Assembly: GCA_002405515.1 (NCBI GenBank)
Contig: DHLZ01000222.1
Span: forward strand, 1-20,385
Direction of reading: 5' to 3'
DNA: 20,385 nt
Origin: Planctomycetaceae bacterium UBA4655
Lineage (GTDB): Bacteria; Planctomycetota; Planctomycetia; Pirellulales; UBA1268
Part shown: positions 1 to 6,460 of the stretch, piece by piece
Layout: each line of letters starts with the position of its first letter
Position numbering within the stretch: position 1 is the stretch's first letter
Translations under genes and position numbers: made by a program
Notes under the pieces: generated by a model
The model's input: the letters and a program-made list of their open reading frames with translations, nothing else
The model's database searches: none
What the model was told of the DNA's origin: nothing

Positions 1-32
1 ACCACCCCCCCTCTCGCGGTGCGCCCGGGGCG

Positions 33-128
33 TCCGTATGGGGCACCTGTTCGCCTGCAGGGAAACTTGCGCCTCGGGCTTCCGTATTGGGTACCTGTTC
101 GCCTGCAGGGAAACTCGCGCCTCGGGCT
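33..128. repeat. 48-bp tandem direct repeat, two full copies
   Basis: Copy one is 33-80 and copy two 81-128; they differ at only a few bases. Partial matches flank the array: the last ~12 bases of a unit at 21-32 and the first bases of another from 129. Each unit carries the core CCTGTTCGCCTGCAGGG with an embedded CCTGCAGG palindrome. The period is a multiple of three, so the plus strand from 38 reads a 16-residue repeat (G-x-LFACRET-x-ASGFR). It may therefore be the tail of a repeat-containing ORF or simply an intergenic repeat. The copies are contiguous with no spacers, so it is not a CRISPR array. Confidence 0.8.
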
Positions 129-202
129 TCCGTGAGTTCAGCAGGCCGGGTTGCCCGCAGAACAATGTCAACTACGTGATGCTCCCGGTAGTATTGAACG
201 CA

Positions 203-494
203 TCAGGTTGTTGGACGCATCAGGGCGTCTGATCTCGGCCGCCCGGCGGTTTTTTGCGGCGAATCACCGTGAGCCGCGAGGTGGGCGTCGTGGACCACGA
301 ACTCGTCGCCGATCCGGTGGATGGACTGGCCGCGGCAGCCCGCCCCTGCCAGCCAGTCCTGCTGGATGCCGGAGGCGTCGTTCGCGCAAAACGGGAAGAA
401 CAACAGATCGTCCTTGAACGCCCGGGAGGGCGGCCGGCTGCTGGCCGGAGATCCACCGCGGATGTAGTTCGGCGGAGATCACGAAAAAACGCTG
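203..494 (-). pseudogene. Degenerate minus-strand coding remnant, family not recognised
   Basis: Reading leftwards, one frame begins with protein-like sequence (QRFFVISAELHPRW, from about 494). After a frame change near 425 a second frame continues with KDDLLFFPFCAND and HRIGDEFVVHDAHL, ending at a stop at 203. Neither frame has a convincing start or ribosome-binding site, and the protein-like character switches frame. This fits a decayed gene. I cannot name the family. The plus-strand ORF across the same bases has the arginine-rich composition expected of an antisense shadow. Confidence 0.3.
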
Positions 495-541
495 CGTGGT
501 CCTTCGAGACGACTCCTCTCGCCCGTGTGCGGCATGAAGCT

Positions 542-685
542 TCACAGACCGTCGGGACATTCGTCTTCGGGACCTTCATGGAGGCCGCCCGTGTTGACGA
601 GCATCAGGAGCCGCCTCCGCGGCAGATCCGCGATCAGCCCGTTGGCCACTTCCGCATAGATCCGTCCGTCGAGCCAGGAAGATCA
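542..685 (-). pseudogene. C-terminal coding fragment, unrecognised
   Basis: A short minus-strand frame reads SSWLDGRIYAEVANGL, then LPRRRLLMLVNTGG, and stops with TGA at 544-542. Codon use resembles real genes here and the peptide is far less arginine- and proline-rich than the other frames. There is a stop immediately upstream in frame and no start codon or ribosome-binding site, so it is at most the C-terminal end of a lost gene. It may belong with the neighbouring minus-strand remnant at 203-494. Confidence 0.25.
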
Positions 686-690
686 ACCCG

Positions 691-1068
691 TTGAGCAAGG
701 AAGCGTCGTGGCCGAATCATGGCGGTCCTGCCGGCTTCGGCCGGGCGGCCAAGCCGGCCGGCGCGGCCCTGGTGGATGGGCATCGGCGAGGCCAAGGTGA
801 TCTGGCGGAGCGAGGAGCAGACGGGCAGTCGGCGGACGAGGTGATGGTGGCCATGGACGCCCAGACCGGCAAGCCGCTGTGGGAGGCGCCGGCGGGCGTG
901 AGCCATGGCACGAAACTCATCATCGCCGAGGGCATCGTCGTGGCGCCGAAGGATGGCCGCTGGGCCGGATTCGACCTGAACACGGGCGAGCTGGCGTGGA
1001 AGCACCAGGAGCCGATCGTCTCGTACTGCCTGTCGGTCCGGTTGATGGCGGAGACCGACCCGGAACTG
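691..1068 (+). pseudogene. Frameshifted PQQ-type beta-propeller remnant
   Basis: Propeller-type peptides are spread over two frames. SWPNHGGPAGFGRAA begins at 706, EAKVIWRSEEQTG follows in a second frame from about 785, and then VMVAMDAQTGKPLWE and FDLNTGELAWKHQEP return to the first frame. The opening W-P-x-x-G-G-P-x-G-x-G-R and the AxDxxTGxxLW repeats are typical of planctomycete PQQ-like (BamB-like) quinoprotein propellers. At least two frameshifts and the small size (a full protein is 400 residues or more) show it is dead. It is followed without a stop by HEAT-like sequence, suggesting that two genes were joined by deletion. Related but much larger propeller genes occupy 16376-20385. Confidence 0.6.
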
Positions 1069-1282
1069 CGCCGGCATTTGGCGCTGGCGCTCCTGAGGAT
1101 CCTGCCCAACCACGTCCCGCCGCAGCCGCGGCGCGCGGGTCGTGGGCGGTCTGGCGGCGATGGGCGCCCGGGCGAAACCGGCCCTCCCGGCGCTCGAACG
1201 AGCGATGGTCAAGTGGAAAGGCACCCGCTCGTTCCTCAGGGCCGCGGAACCCGCCTCCAAAACGATCCAGCACGCCGAGTAG
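1045..1282 (+). pseudogene. HEAT-repeat-like C-terminal remnant
   Basis: From 1045 the first frame reads MAETDPELRRHLALALLRILP, which resembles a HEAT-type helix. The frame then loses protein character. From about 1139 a different frame reads VVGGLAAMGARAKPALPALE and continues to TAG at 1280-1282. The pattern of one helix, then a helix with xMGxxAKxALPAL, is characteristic of HEAT repeats. The implied frameshift lies between about 1100 and 1139. No start codon context is present. The HEAT assignment comes from the motif pattern only. Confidence 0.45.
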
Positions 1283-1365
1283 ACGGAAACGCATGGGCGC
1301 AACTCGGACATCCATCGACGATCGGCCCCGCATCCTGTTCCCGTACGTCCTGTCCACGCGACTCC

Positions 1366-1419
1366 GGTTCACGCTGAACCAAGACACGGTTGCGGCGGTG
1401 CCGCTGACCGGGCTATCCT
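1366..1419 (+). promoter_or_regulatory. Candidate promoter and hairpin upstream of the sulfur-carrier gene
   Basis: A perfect hairpin, GGTTCA-CGC-TGAACC, lies at 1366-1380. Downstream, TTGCGG (1390-1395), an 18-bp spacer and TATCCT (1414-1419) resemble a weak sigma-70-type promoter. The -10 element ends only six bases before the ATG at 1426 and no Shine-Dalgarno sequence is visible, so a transcript from here would be essentially leaderless. Hexamer matches are weak (3/6 and 4/6), so this is tentative. Confidence 0.3.
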
Positions 1420-1425
1420 GACCCG

Positions 1426-1701
1426 ATGCAGATCTTCATCACGTTTACCGGACCGCTGCGGCAGGCCGGACCGAACGCGGTCGACGTGCCGGAGGGAACG
1501 ACGCTCGCGGACGTGTGCCGCCGGTTGGCCGACGAATCGGCCGGAGAGGTGCGTCGGCACCTGCTCACGGTCGATGGAGACATCGAGCCGTCGCTGCTGG
1601 TGGCGGTCAATGGCGCGGGCGTGCCGCCGGAGGAACGTTCATGCCGCCGCCTGGTCGACGGTGACGAGCTGCTGCTCATGCCGCCGATCGCCGGAGGCTA
1701 G
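1426..1701 (+). CDS. MoaD/ThiS-family ubiquitin-like sulfur carrier
   Basis: This 91-residue protein has the beta-grasp pattern of MoaD/ThiS. It starts MQIFITFTGPLRQ, has a central TLADVCRRLAD helix, then VAVNG and a C-terminal LVDGDELLLMPPIAGG. The terminal Gly-Gly is the residue pair that is adenylated by an E1-like enzyme and then carries sulfur as a thiocarboxylate. The PPIAGG ending is closer to MoaD (molybdopterin synthase small subunit) than to ThiS. Length is normal for the family. ATG 1426 is the only sensible start, though it lacks a ribosome-binding site. The E1-like gene begins five bases after the stop, so the two are almost certainly co-transcribed. Whether it serves molybdopterin, thiamine or another sulfur pathway cannot be told from sequence alone. 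Confidence 0.88.
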   Translation: MQIFITFTGPLRQAGPNAVDVPEGTTLADVCRRLADESAGEVRRHLLTVDGDIEPSLLVAVNGAGVPPEERSCRRLVDGDELLLMPPIAGG

Positions 1702-1706
1702 CGGGC

Positions 1707-2483
1707 ATGATCGCCGACGAGCAGGGCGGAGGCGGACTCGCCCCCGACGAACTCGATCGCTACTCCTGGCAGCGGTCCGTGGCCGGCTTCGGCGACGATG
1801 GGCAGCGGCGGCTCAAGGCCGCCGCCGTGCTCGTGTCGCGGGTCGGCGGGGTCGGAGGCGCCGCGGCGACCTACCTTGCGGCGGCCGGAGTGGGCAGGCT
1901 CGTGCTGGCCCACGCGGGCAACCTGCGGCGCAACGACCTCAACCGCCAGACGCTCATGTCGACGCCGGGCATCGGCCGGCCGCGGGTGGAGCAGGCGGCG
2001 GAGCGACTGCGGGATCTCAATCCGCACGTCGTCGTCGAGACGGTGCCGGAGAACGCGACGGCCGACAACGCGGCCCGCCTCGTGGCCGGCTGCGACCTCG
2101 TCGTCGGCGCCGCGCCCCTGTTCGCGGAGCGGCTGCTACTCAATGCCGAGGCGGTTCGGCAGGGCAGGCCGCTGGTCGACGCCGCGATGTACGACGCCGA
2201 GGCCCGCCTGATGAGCGTCGTGCCGGGTGGGCCCTGCCTGGCCTGCCTCTACCCGGCCCCGCCTCCCCACTGGCGGCGCGAGTTTCCCGTGCTCGGCGCC
2301 GTCGCCGGCACCGTCGGCGCGCTTGCGGCTCTCGAGACGATCAAGATCCTGACCGGGTGCGGCCCGCCGCTCGCCGGTCGGCTGTGGACGTTCGACACGG
2401 CCGCCATGACCTGCCGCACCCTCACGATTCCCGCGCGGCGGGAGTGTCCGGTCTGCGGGCTCGCATGCCCGGCTCCTCCATGA
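1707..2483 (+). CDS. E1-like MoeB/ThiF-fold protein with a degraded active site
   Basis: This 258-residue protein aligns end to end with the MoeB/ThiF/HesA fold. It starts LDRYSWQRSVAGFG, followed by VGGVGGAAATYLAAAGVG (about 46-63), NDLNRQTL (76-83), LGAVAGTVGALAALETIKILTG (about 196-217) and a tetracysteine zinc site at C177/C180 and C247/C250. Family members adenylate the C-terminal Gly of MoaD/ThiS. By hand alignment to E. coli MoeB as I recall it, R14, the first glycine of GxGGxG, D62, K86, D130 and C187 correspond to W21, R45, G71, R93, P137 and R190; only R73 (R80 here) is kept. Activity is therefore doubtful. GGAGG at 1693-1697, inside the carrier gene, supports the ATG at 1707. The 3' end overlaps the convergent SIS gene. 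Confidence 0.85.
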   Translation: MIADEQGGGGLAPDELDRYSWQRSVAGFGDDGQRRLKAAAVLVSRVGGVGGAAATYLAAAGVGRLVLAHAGNLRRNDLNRQTLMSTPGIGRPRVEQAAERLRDLNPHVVVETVPENATADNAARLVAGCDLVVGAAPLFAERLLLNAEAVRQGRPLVDAAMYDAEARLMSVVPGGPCLACLYPAPPPHWRREFPVLGAVAGTVGALAALETIKILTGCGPPLAGRLWTFDTAAMTCRTLTIPARRECPVCGLACPAPP

Positions 2484-3024
2484 ACGCGTAGCAGACCATG
2501 TGGAGCACGTGCATCTGCACGTCCTCCACGCGGCCGTAGTGGGTGTCGTCCACGACGATCGCCTGTCCGGCGATCTCGGCCAGCCGCCCGCGTTTGCCGC
2601 CGACGATGGCGGCGGTCTCAAGCCCGTGAGCGTTGGCCCATTCGAAGGCCCGAACGAGGTTGGGCGAGCTGCCGCTCACGCTCGCCGCGATCAGGAGGTC
2701 GCCCTTCCGCGCGTAGTTTTCGAGCTGACGAACGAATGCGTCGTCGAAGCTGTAGTCGTTTCCGAGGGCCGTGAGCCAGGCGACGTTGTCGGTCAGCGAG
2801 AGCACCCGCATCCGCCGAGGCAGCCGGTCGGACGCCCCTTTCCCGAGGTCGGTCGCGAAGTCCGAGGCGTTGGCCGCGCTGCCGCCATTGCCGATCACGA
2901 AAATCTGCGCGTCATGCAGCCATGCCGACCGAACGCTCTGCGCCAGCCGCTCGATCTCGGCGATGGACACGCTGTCGAGGGCCTTGTGCTGGGCCGCGAC
3001 GTAGTTGCGAAGCCAGGTTTGCAT
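2422..3024 (-). CDS. SIS-domain phosphosugar isomerase-like protein (GmhA-like)
   Basis: This 200-residue protein has a single SIS domain: IFVIGNGGSAANASDFATDL (41-60), TALGNDYSFDDAF (85-97), GDLLIAASVSGSSPN (108-122) and a C-terminal RVEDVQMHVLHMV helix (165-177). This layout and length match sedoheptulose-7-phosphate isomerase GmhA and its relatives such as DiaA. The phosphate-binding NGGS and SGSSPN loops are intact. Against E. coli GmhA from memory, H61 and E65 align with D55 and D59, while H180 aligns with H175, so the substrate may differ. AGGAG about seven bases before ATG 3024 supports the start. It lies 21 bases downstream of a truncated ROK kinase gene, presumably an old sugar-phosphate operon. 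Its last ~15 residues look like an extension and overlap the E1-like gene by 62 bp. Confidence 0.8.
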   Translation of the reverse strand: MQTWLRNYVAAQHKALDSVSIAEIERLAQSVRSAWLHDAQIFVIGNGGSAANASDFATDLGKGASDRLPRRMRVLSLTDNVAWLTALGNDYSFDDAFVRQLENYARKGDLLIAASVSGSSPNLVRAFEWANAHGLETAAIVGGKRGRLAEIAGQAIVVDDTHYGRVEDVQMHVLHMVCYAFMEEPGMRARRPDTPAARES

Positions 3025-3045
3025 CGAACGCTCCTGCCGTATCGC

Positions 3046-3351
3046 TCACAGTTCCCGCAGCCGTCGGGCGGCCAGCATCACCGCCCCGACCGGAACCGCA
3101 TCTTCCCGCAGCGTCGCCAGGGCCACAAGCGGGACCGGCTGAAAGGCGTCCATCACGAACCGCGGCAGCTGACCGGCGACCGCCTCCCGCAGCGGTTCCC
3201 CCACGAGGGAGAGTCCGCCCCCGACGACGATCGCCTGCGGGCGGAACAGATGAACGACGAGGGTCCGCGTCTCGCCGGCCGCACCGTCGCCCGCGCCCTG
3301 GGCGAACGTGGCCGTCGAGTCGCAGGTGGACTTGTCGCCTCCGAAGATCAC
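3046..3351 (-). pseudogene. ROK-family sugar kinase, C-terminal fragment only
   Basis: The reading frame holds the last third of a ROK kinase: TLVVHLFRPQAIVVGGGLSL, then GEPLREAVAGQLP and a C-terminal EDAVPVGAVMLAARRL. These are the conserved final beta-strands and helix of ROK glucokinase-like enzymes, which are normally about 300 residues long. The ATP-binding N-terminal half and the zinc-binding CxCGxxGC motif are missing. The frame opens only from a TAG at 3372-3370, and the GTG at 3351 has no convincing ribosome-binding site. The family-like sequence begins around 3290. Upstream the DNA switches to coding on the other strand, so the 5' part was probably lost by deletion. The downstream GmhA-like gene is the likely former operon partner. 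Confidence 0.7.
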
Positions 3352-3703
3352 ACTGCCGACCTGGCCCGCCTATCAGTTGAGCAGCACGCTCGCGGCGTCG
3401 TTCGACGCGAAGGGGTTTTTCGCCCAGTGGCCCGATTTCGGAAAAATGTCGCACCACCAGGCGTCGCACGCCACGAACTTGAAGCCCGAGGAGGAGGAAG
3501 CGAAGCATTACGCGGTCCTCGAGGGAGTCGACAAGTGGTTCGTCGCCCACCCGCACAAAAACTTCCAGGGCCAGCCGGAAAAGGGCGTCGAGCCCGAAGA
3601 GACGACCGCCTCCGACGTGCTCCGCACGATGTCCGAGCGGCTCGGCGTCGCCGCGGCTGGTTTTGGCGGCAGCCGGCGGGCGGTCGACGAACTGGTCGCA
3701 TGA
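3308..3703 (+). pseudogene. C-terminal fragment of an unrecognised protein
   Basis: From about 3362 this frame reads plausible soluble protein sequence: YQLSSTLAASFDAKGFFAQW, FGKMSHHQASHATNLKPEEEE, VDKWFVAHPHKNFQGQP and a final GSRRAVDELVA before TGA at 3701-3703. Lysine, histidine, phenylalanine and glutamate are frequent, unlike the arginine-rich shadow frames. The preceding part of the frame (3308-3360) is antisense to the ROK remnant, no start codon has a good ribosome-binding site, and the protein begins abruptly, so the N-terminus is probably missing. I do not recognise the family. It ends 37 bases before the stop of the convergent gene at 3740. A short intact protein cannot be excluded. 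Confidence 0.5.
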
Positions 3704-3739
3704 CGGATCGCTTGCCGGGCATGGCTTGTTCGCGAATCG

Positions 3740-4894
3740 TCAGCGGCTCACCCGCGCGAGCCAGGCCAGGCAACACAGCAGCCCGGCCGCGACGGCGAGC
3801 CAGACGGCCAGGGGCGGCGTCGCCCGGCCGGCCGCCGGGAAGGTCGAAGTCGGGGCGGTGGCCGCGGCGGGTGTGGCTGCTGGGGACGCATGCACGGTCG
3901 GGTTGGGCTCGGCCTCTGTCCGCTCCGGCTGCGGCGTGTCCGCGGTGCTCTCATCGCCCTGCTCGAAATCGGCGAACGCCTCCCCGCCTTTCGGCGGAAT
4001 GAGCTTGGGCACCGTGTTCCAGTCGGCCGCGAGGAGCAGGTCGCTGCCGGGGGTCATCTCCTTCACCTCGCACGAGCAGGCGCCGGTGAGGAAATCGCAC
4101 GCCGACCGAAACTCCTCCGCCTCGAGCTTCGCGAGCAGGACGCCGCCGAGCGTCCGTCCGCGACCGAACACCGGGAACACGGCCGATCCCTCGGCCACGG
4201 CCGGCTCGGTCGCGGCCACGAGCGACGCGACGAACACCCGCTCCTGCGGGTCGTCGGCCCGGACCCGCAGGAGCGACATGCGGGGTGGCCAGAAGACCGA
4301 CTTGTCGATCGGCTTTCCGTCCTGCGTCGCGGGTTCGTCCTCCGGCTGGTCATCCTCCTCCGCCGCATCCTTGGCGGCGACGTCGCGGACGTATTCGCCG
4401 ATCAACGAATCGAGCCGTTTGCGCCCGGCATCGCCGTCGGCCTCCCCGCGTTCGACCACGACCCACACGATCGCCTCGCCGGCGATGAGCCGCTTGGCGA
4501 GTTCTCGGCGGGCGGGCGAGTCGGCGATGAGGGCGAGCGATGCGGCCGTCGCTGTGCCGCTCCAGACTTCATCGAACCCGGCGATCCGCGGGCCGTCCGC
4601 AGGGGCGAGGAGCGTCATCCGGCCGGCCTCGGGCTCACGACCAACATGCTTTGCCTCCGCCGCATCGAGGACCGCGAGGTTGGGCCGCGGGCCGCGGCTC
4701 GCGATCGCTTCAAGCTCCCGCTGCAGCGGCTCCCGGGCGGATGCCGGGGCCACGATCACGAAGTCGTCGGCCGGCCACCGCTCGAGGGCGTAGCGATAGA
4801 CGGGGTTGTCGCACGCGGACACCGGCCCCGGCATGATCGCCACCGCAACGGCGACGAAACCTGCCCATCCGACCGCACCGCATCGCTTCGCCAT
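3740..4894 (-). CDS. Exported protein with possible lipobox and C-terminal membrane anchor, unrecognised
   Basis: This 384-residue protein starts MAKRCGAVGWAGFVAVAVAI and has a signal sequence ending VSAC at residues 25-28, which fits a loose lipobox with Cys28. The mature part begins CDNPVYRYALERWPADDF, continues with alternating alpha/beta-like sequence and an acidic linker (EEDDQPEDEPATQD, about 200-215), and includes a CDFLTGACSCEV cysteine cluster in the second half. A proline/alanine/threonine-rich linker precedes a C-terminal hydrophobic segment (PLAVWLAVAAGLLCCLAWLA). It is probably periplasmic and membrane-attached. The start at 4894 is preferred over the 21-codon-longer frame because it gives a clean signal peptide and has GAGG five bases upstream. 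I cannot assign a function. I believe similar proteins with the PVYRYALERW start occur in other planctomycetes, but this is unverified. Confidence 0.75.
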   Translation of the reverse strand: MAKRCGAVGWAGFVAVAVAIMPGPVSACDNPVYRYALERWPADDFVIVAPASAREPLQRELEAIASRGPRPNLAVLDAAEAKHVGREPEAGRMTLLAPADGPRIAGFDEVWSGTATAASLALIADSPARRELAKRLIAGEAIVWVVVERGEADGDAGRKRLDSLIGEYVRDVAAKDAAEEDDQPEDEPATQDGKPIDKSVFWPPRMSLLRVRADDPQERVFVASLVAATEPAVAEGSAVFPVFGRGRTLGGVLLAKLEAEEFRSACDFLTGACSCEVKEMTPGSDLLLAADWNTVPKLIPPKGGEAFADFEQGDESTADTPQPERTEAEPNPTVHASPAATPAAATAPTSTFPAAGRATPPLAVWLAVAAGLLCCLAWLARVSR

Positions 4895-4952
4895 CACCGC
4901 CTCGCGGTTGGAATGCCTTGGGACCACGCGCGACAAGCGTCGCAACGCCCCT

Positions 4953-4980
4953 AGCATACCTGGCGGATGGCAAGTGTCGG
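4953..4980 (-). promoter_or_regulatory. Candidate promoter for the exported protein gene
   Basis: On the minus strand CCGACA (4980-4975), a 16-bp spacer and TATGCT (4958-4953) match the sigma-70 -35 and -10 consensus at four of six bases each. They lie about 60 bases upstream of the ATG at 4894, in the 119-bp gap after the DUF1501 gene. No clear terminator is visible in that gap. The call rests on hexamer matching only. Confidence 0.3.
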
Positions 4981-5013
4981 ATGGACCGTATCCGGCGGAG
5001 CAAGATTCGCCGG

Positions 5014-6450
5014 CTACGCGAAGATCGTCTCGACCGGCTTGCCCTTGCCGTCCTCGGTGGCGTAGAAGGGCCGCCCCTCGATCTCGTAGACCGTCTTCGG
5101 GCTGATGCCCAGCGCCGTGAAGAGCGTGGCATGCAGGTCGGTGATCGTCACCGGGTTCTCGATCGCCACGCAGGGCCGCTCGTCGGCGGTCTTGCCGTAG
5201 ACGAAGCCCTTCTTCACGCCGCCGCCGAAGAGCACCACCGTCGAGCCGCCGGTGAAGTGCCGGTGCTGGCCGTAGTGACTGGGTTCCTGGAGAAAGTCCT
5301 TGGGCGACTTCGCCTGATCGCCGGCGGGAGCCCCGCCGGGCTTGCCCTCGATGATCATGTCGCGGCTGAACTCGCTGGCGATCACGACGAGCGTGCGGTC
5401 GAGCAGTCCCCGGGCCTCGAGGTCACGGATCAGCGTGGCGATCGGCCTGTCGATCATGGTGTGGAGCTTGGCGACCGTCTGGTGCCCCCGGTCGTGCGTG
5501 TCCCAGTGCCCGAAGGGAATGTACTCGGTCGTCACCTCAACGTAGCGGGCCCCGTTCTCGACGAGTCGCCGGGCAAGCAGGCAGCCGCGGCCGAAGCGGC
5601 CGTCGGGCCCGCCGATGTCATACCGCTCCTGCACCTCCTTGGGCTCGAGCGCGATGTCGAAGGCCTCCCGCTCCTTGGCTCCCAGGAGACGATGCGCGTT
5701 GTCGATGCTGCGGAGCATCGACTCCTGGTGGTAGTCGCTCGTGAAGGCGGTGGACGGCGACGACCTGACGAACTTCTTGAACTGCTCGTAGCGGCTCGAG
5801 AACCGCTGCGGCTCCATCCCCTTGGGCGGCCGGACGGCCAAGGCCGCCTGCTCGGGGTAGGGAAGATTCATCGGGCCGTATTCGCTGCCGAAGAAGCCGG
5901 CCGTGGTGAAAGCCTTGATTTCCTCGTTTTCGCCGACCCCCTCGAGACGCTGGCCGATGTTGACAAAGGCCGGCATGACGGGGTTTCGCGGCCCGAGCAC
6001 CCGGCTCGCCCAGGCACCGAGGTGCGGGCAGGCGACCGTCTGCGGCGGGACGTAGCCGGTGTGCCAGTGGTATTGATGCCGGGAATGGAGGATGGCGCCG
6101 AGGTCGGCCTGCACGTGGGAGCGGATGAGCGTGCCGCGGTCGAGCACCTTGGCGATCTCGGGCAGCCCGGCGACGATCTGCACGCCGTCGATCGCCGTGG
6201 GGATCGCCGGGAACGTGCTGATCACGTCGGCGACGGCGAGGCCCTTTTCGAAGGGCTTGTACTTCTTCGGATCGAACGTGTCGGGAGCGGCCATGCCGCC
6301 GGCCATCCACAGCACGATGATCGAGTCGGCCGTGGCGGGCGGGTGGACGATCCGCTCGACCTCGCCCGCCCGGCTGCGCGGCTCGGGCAGAGTGAGCGTC
6401 GTGGTCGCGGCGGCCGCCAGGCCCTTGAGGTAGTCACGTCGTGTGAGCAC
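5014..6450 (-). CDS. DUF1501 family protein, Tat-exported
   Basis: This 478-residue protein starts with a twin-arginine signal, TRRDYLKGLAAAATTTLTL (residues 3-21). DUF1501 hallmarks follow: IIVLWMAGGMAAPDTFDPKK (about 44-63), FGHWDTHDRGH in the second half, and LLDRTLVVIASEFSRD near two-thirds. The family has an alkaline-phosphatase/sulfatase-like fold, is greatly expanded in planctomycetes and is nearly always encoded beside DUF1549/DUF1553 proteins; its reaction is not established. GTG at 6450 is chosen because it directly precedes the Tat motif and has AGGAG seven bases upstream; the upstream extension lies inside the neighbour in another frame. That AGGAG overlaps the stop codon (TAG, 6463-6461) of the preceding gene, indicating translational coupling. 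It is the last gene of the operon. Confidence 0.93.
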   Translation of the reverse strand: MLTRRDYLKGLAAAATTTLTLPEPRSRAGEVERIVHPPATADSIIVLWMAGGMAAPDTFDPKKYKPFEKGLAVADVISTFPAIPTAIDGVQIVAGLPEIAKVLDRGTLIRSHVQADLGAILHSRHQYHWHTGYVPPQTVACPHLGAWASRVLGPRNPVMPAFVNIGQRLEGVGENEEIKAFTTAGFFGSEYGPMNLPYPEQAALAVRPPKGMEPQRFSSRYEQFKKFVRSSPSTAFTSDYHQESMLRSIDNAHRLLGAKEREAFDIALEPKEVQERYDIGGPDGRFGRGCLLARRLVENGARYVEVTTEYIPFGHWDTHDRGHQTVAKLHTMIDRPIATLIRDLEARGLLDRTLVVIASEFSRDMIIEGKPGGAPAGDQAKSPKDFLQEPSHYGQHRHFTGGSTVVLFGGGVKKGFVYGKTADERPCVAIENPVTITDLHATLFTALGISPKTVYEIEGRPFYATEDGKGKPVETIFA

Positions 6451-6460
6451 GGCAATTCTC

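Noticed and set aside
33..128. CRISPR-like array
   Set aside because: The repeats are contiguous, 48 bp, without unique spacers, and no cas genes are present.
1426..2483. Complete bacterial ubiquitin-like conjugation (Bil-type) defence operon
   Set aside because: Only a carrier and an E1-like gene are present; E2 and JAB-type protease genes are absent next to them, and the carrier looks like ordinary MoaD.
2500..4002. Plus-strand ORF of 500 codons spanning the SIS, ROK and fragment region
   Set aside because: Composition is that of a shadow, and it crosses several genes of unrelated origin.
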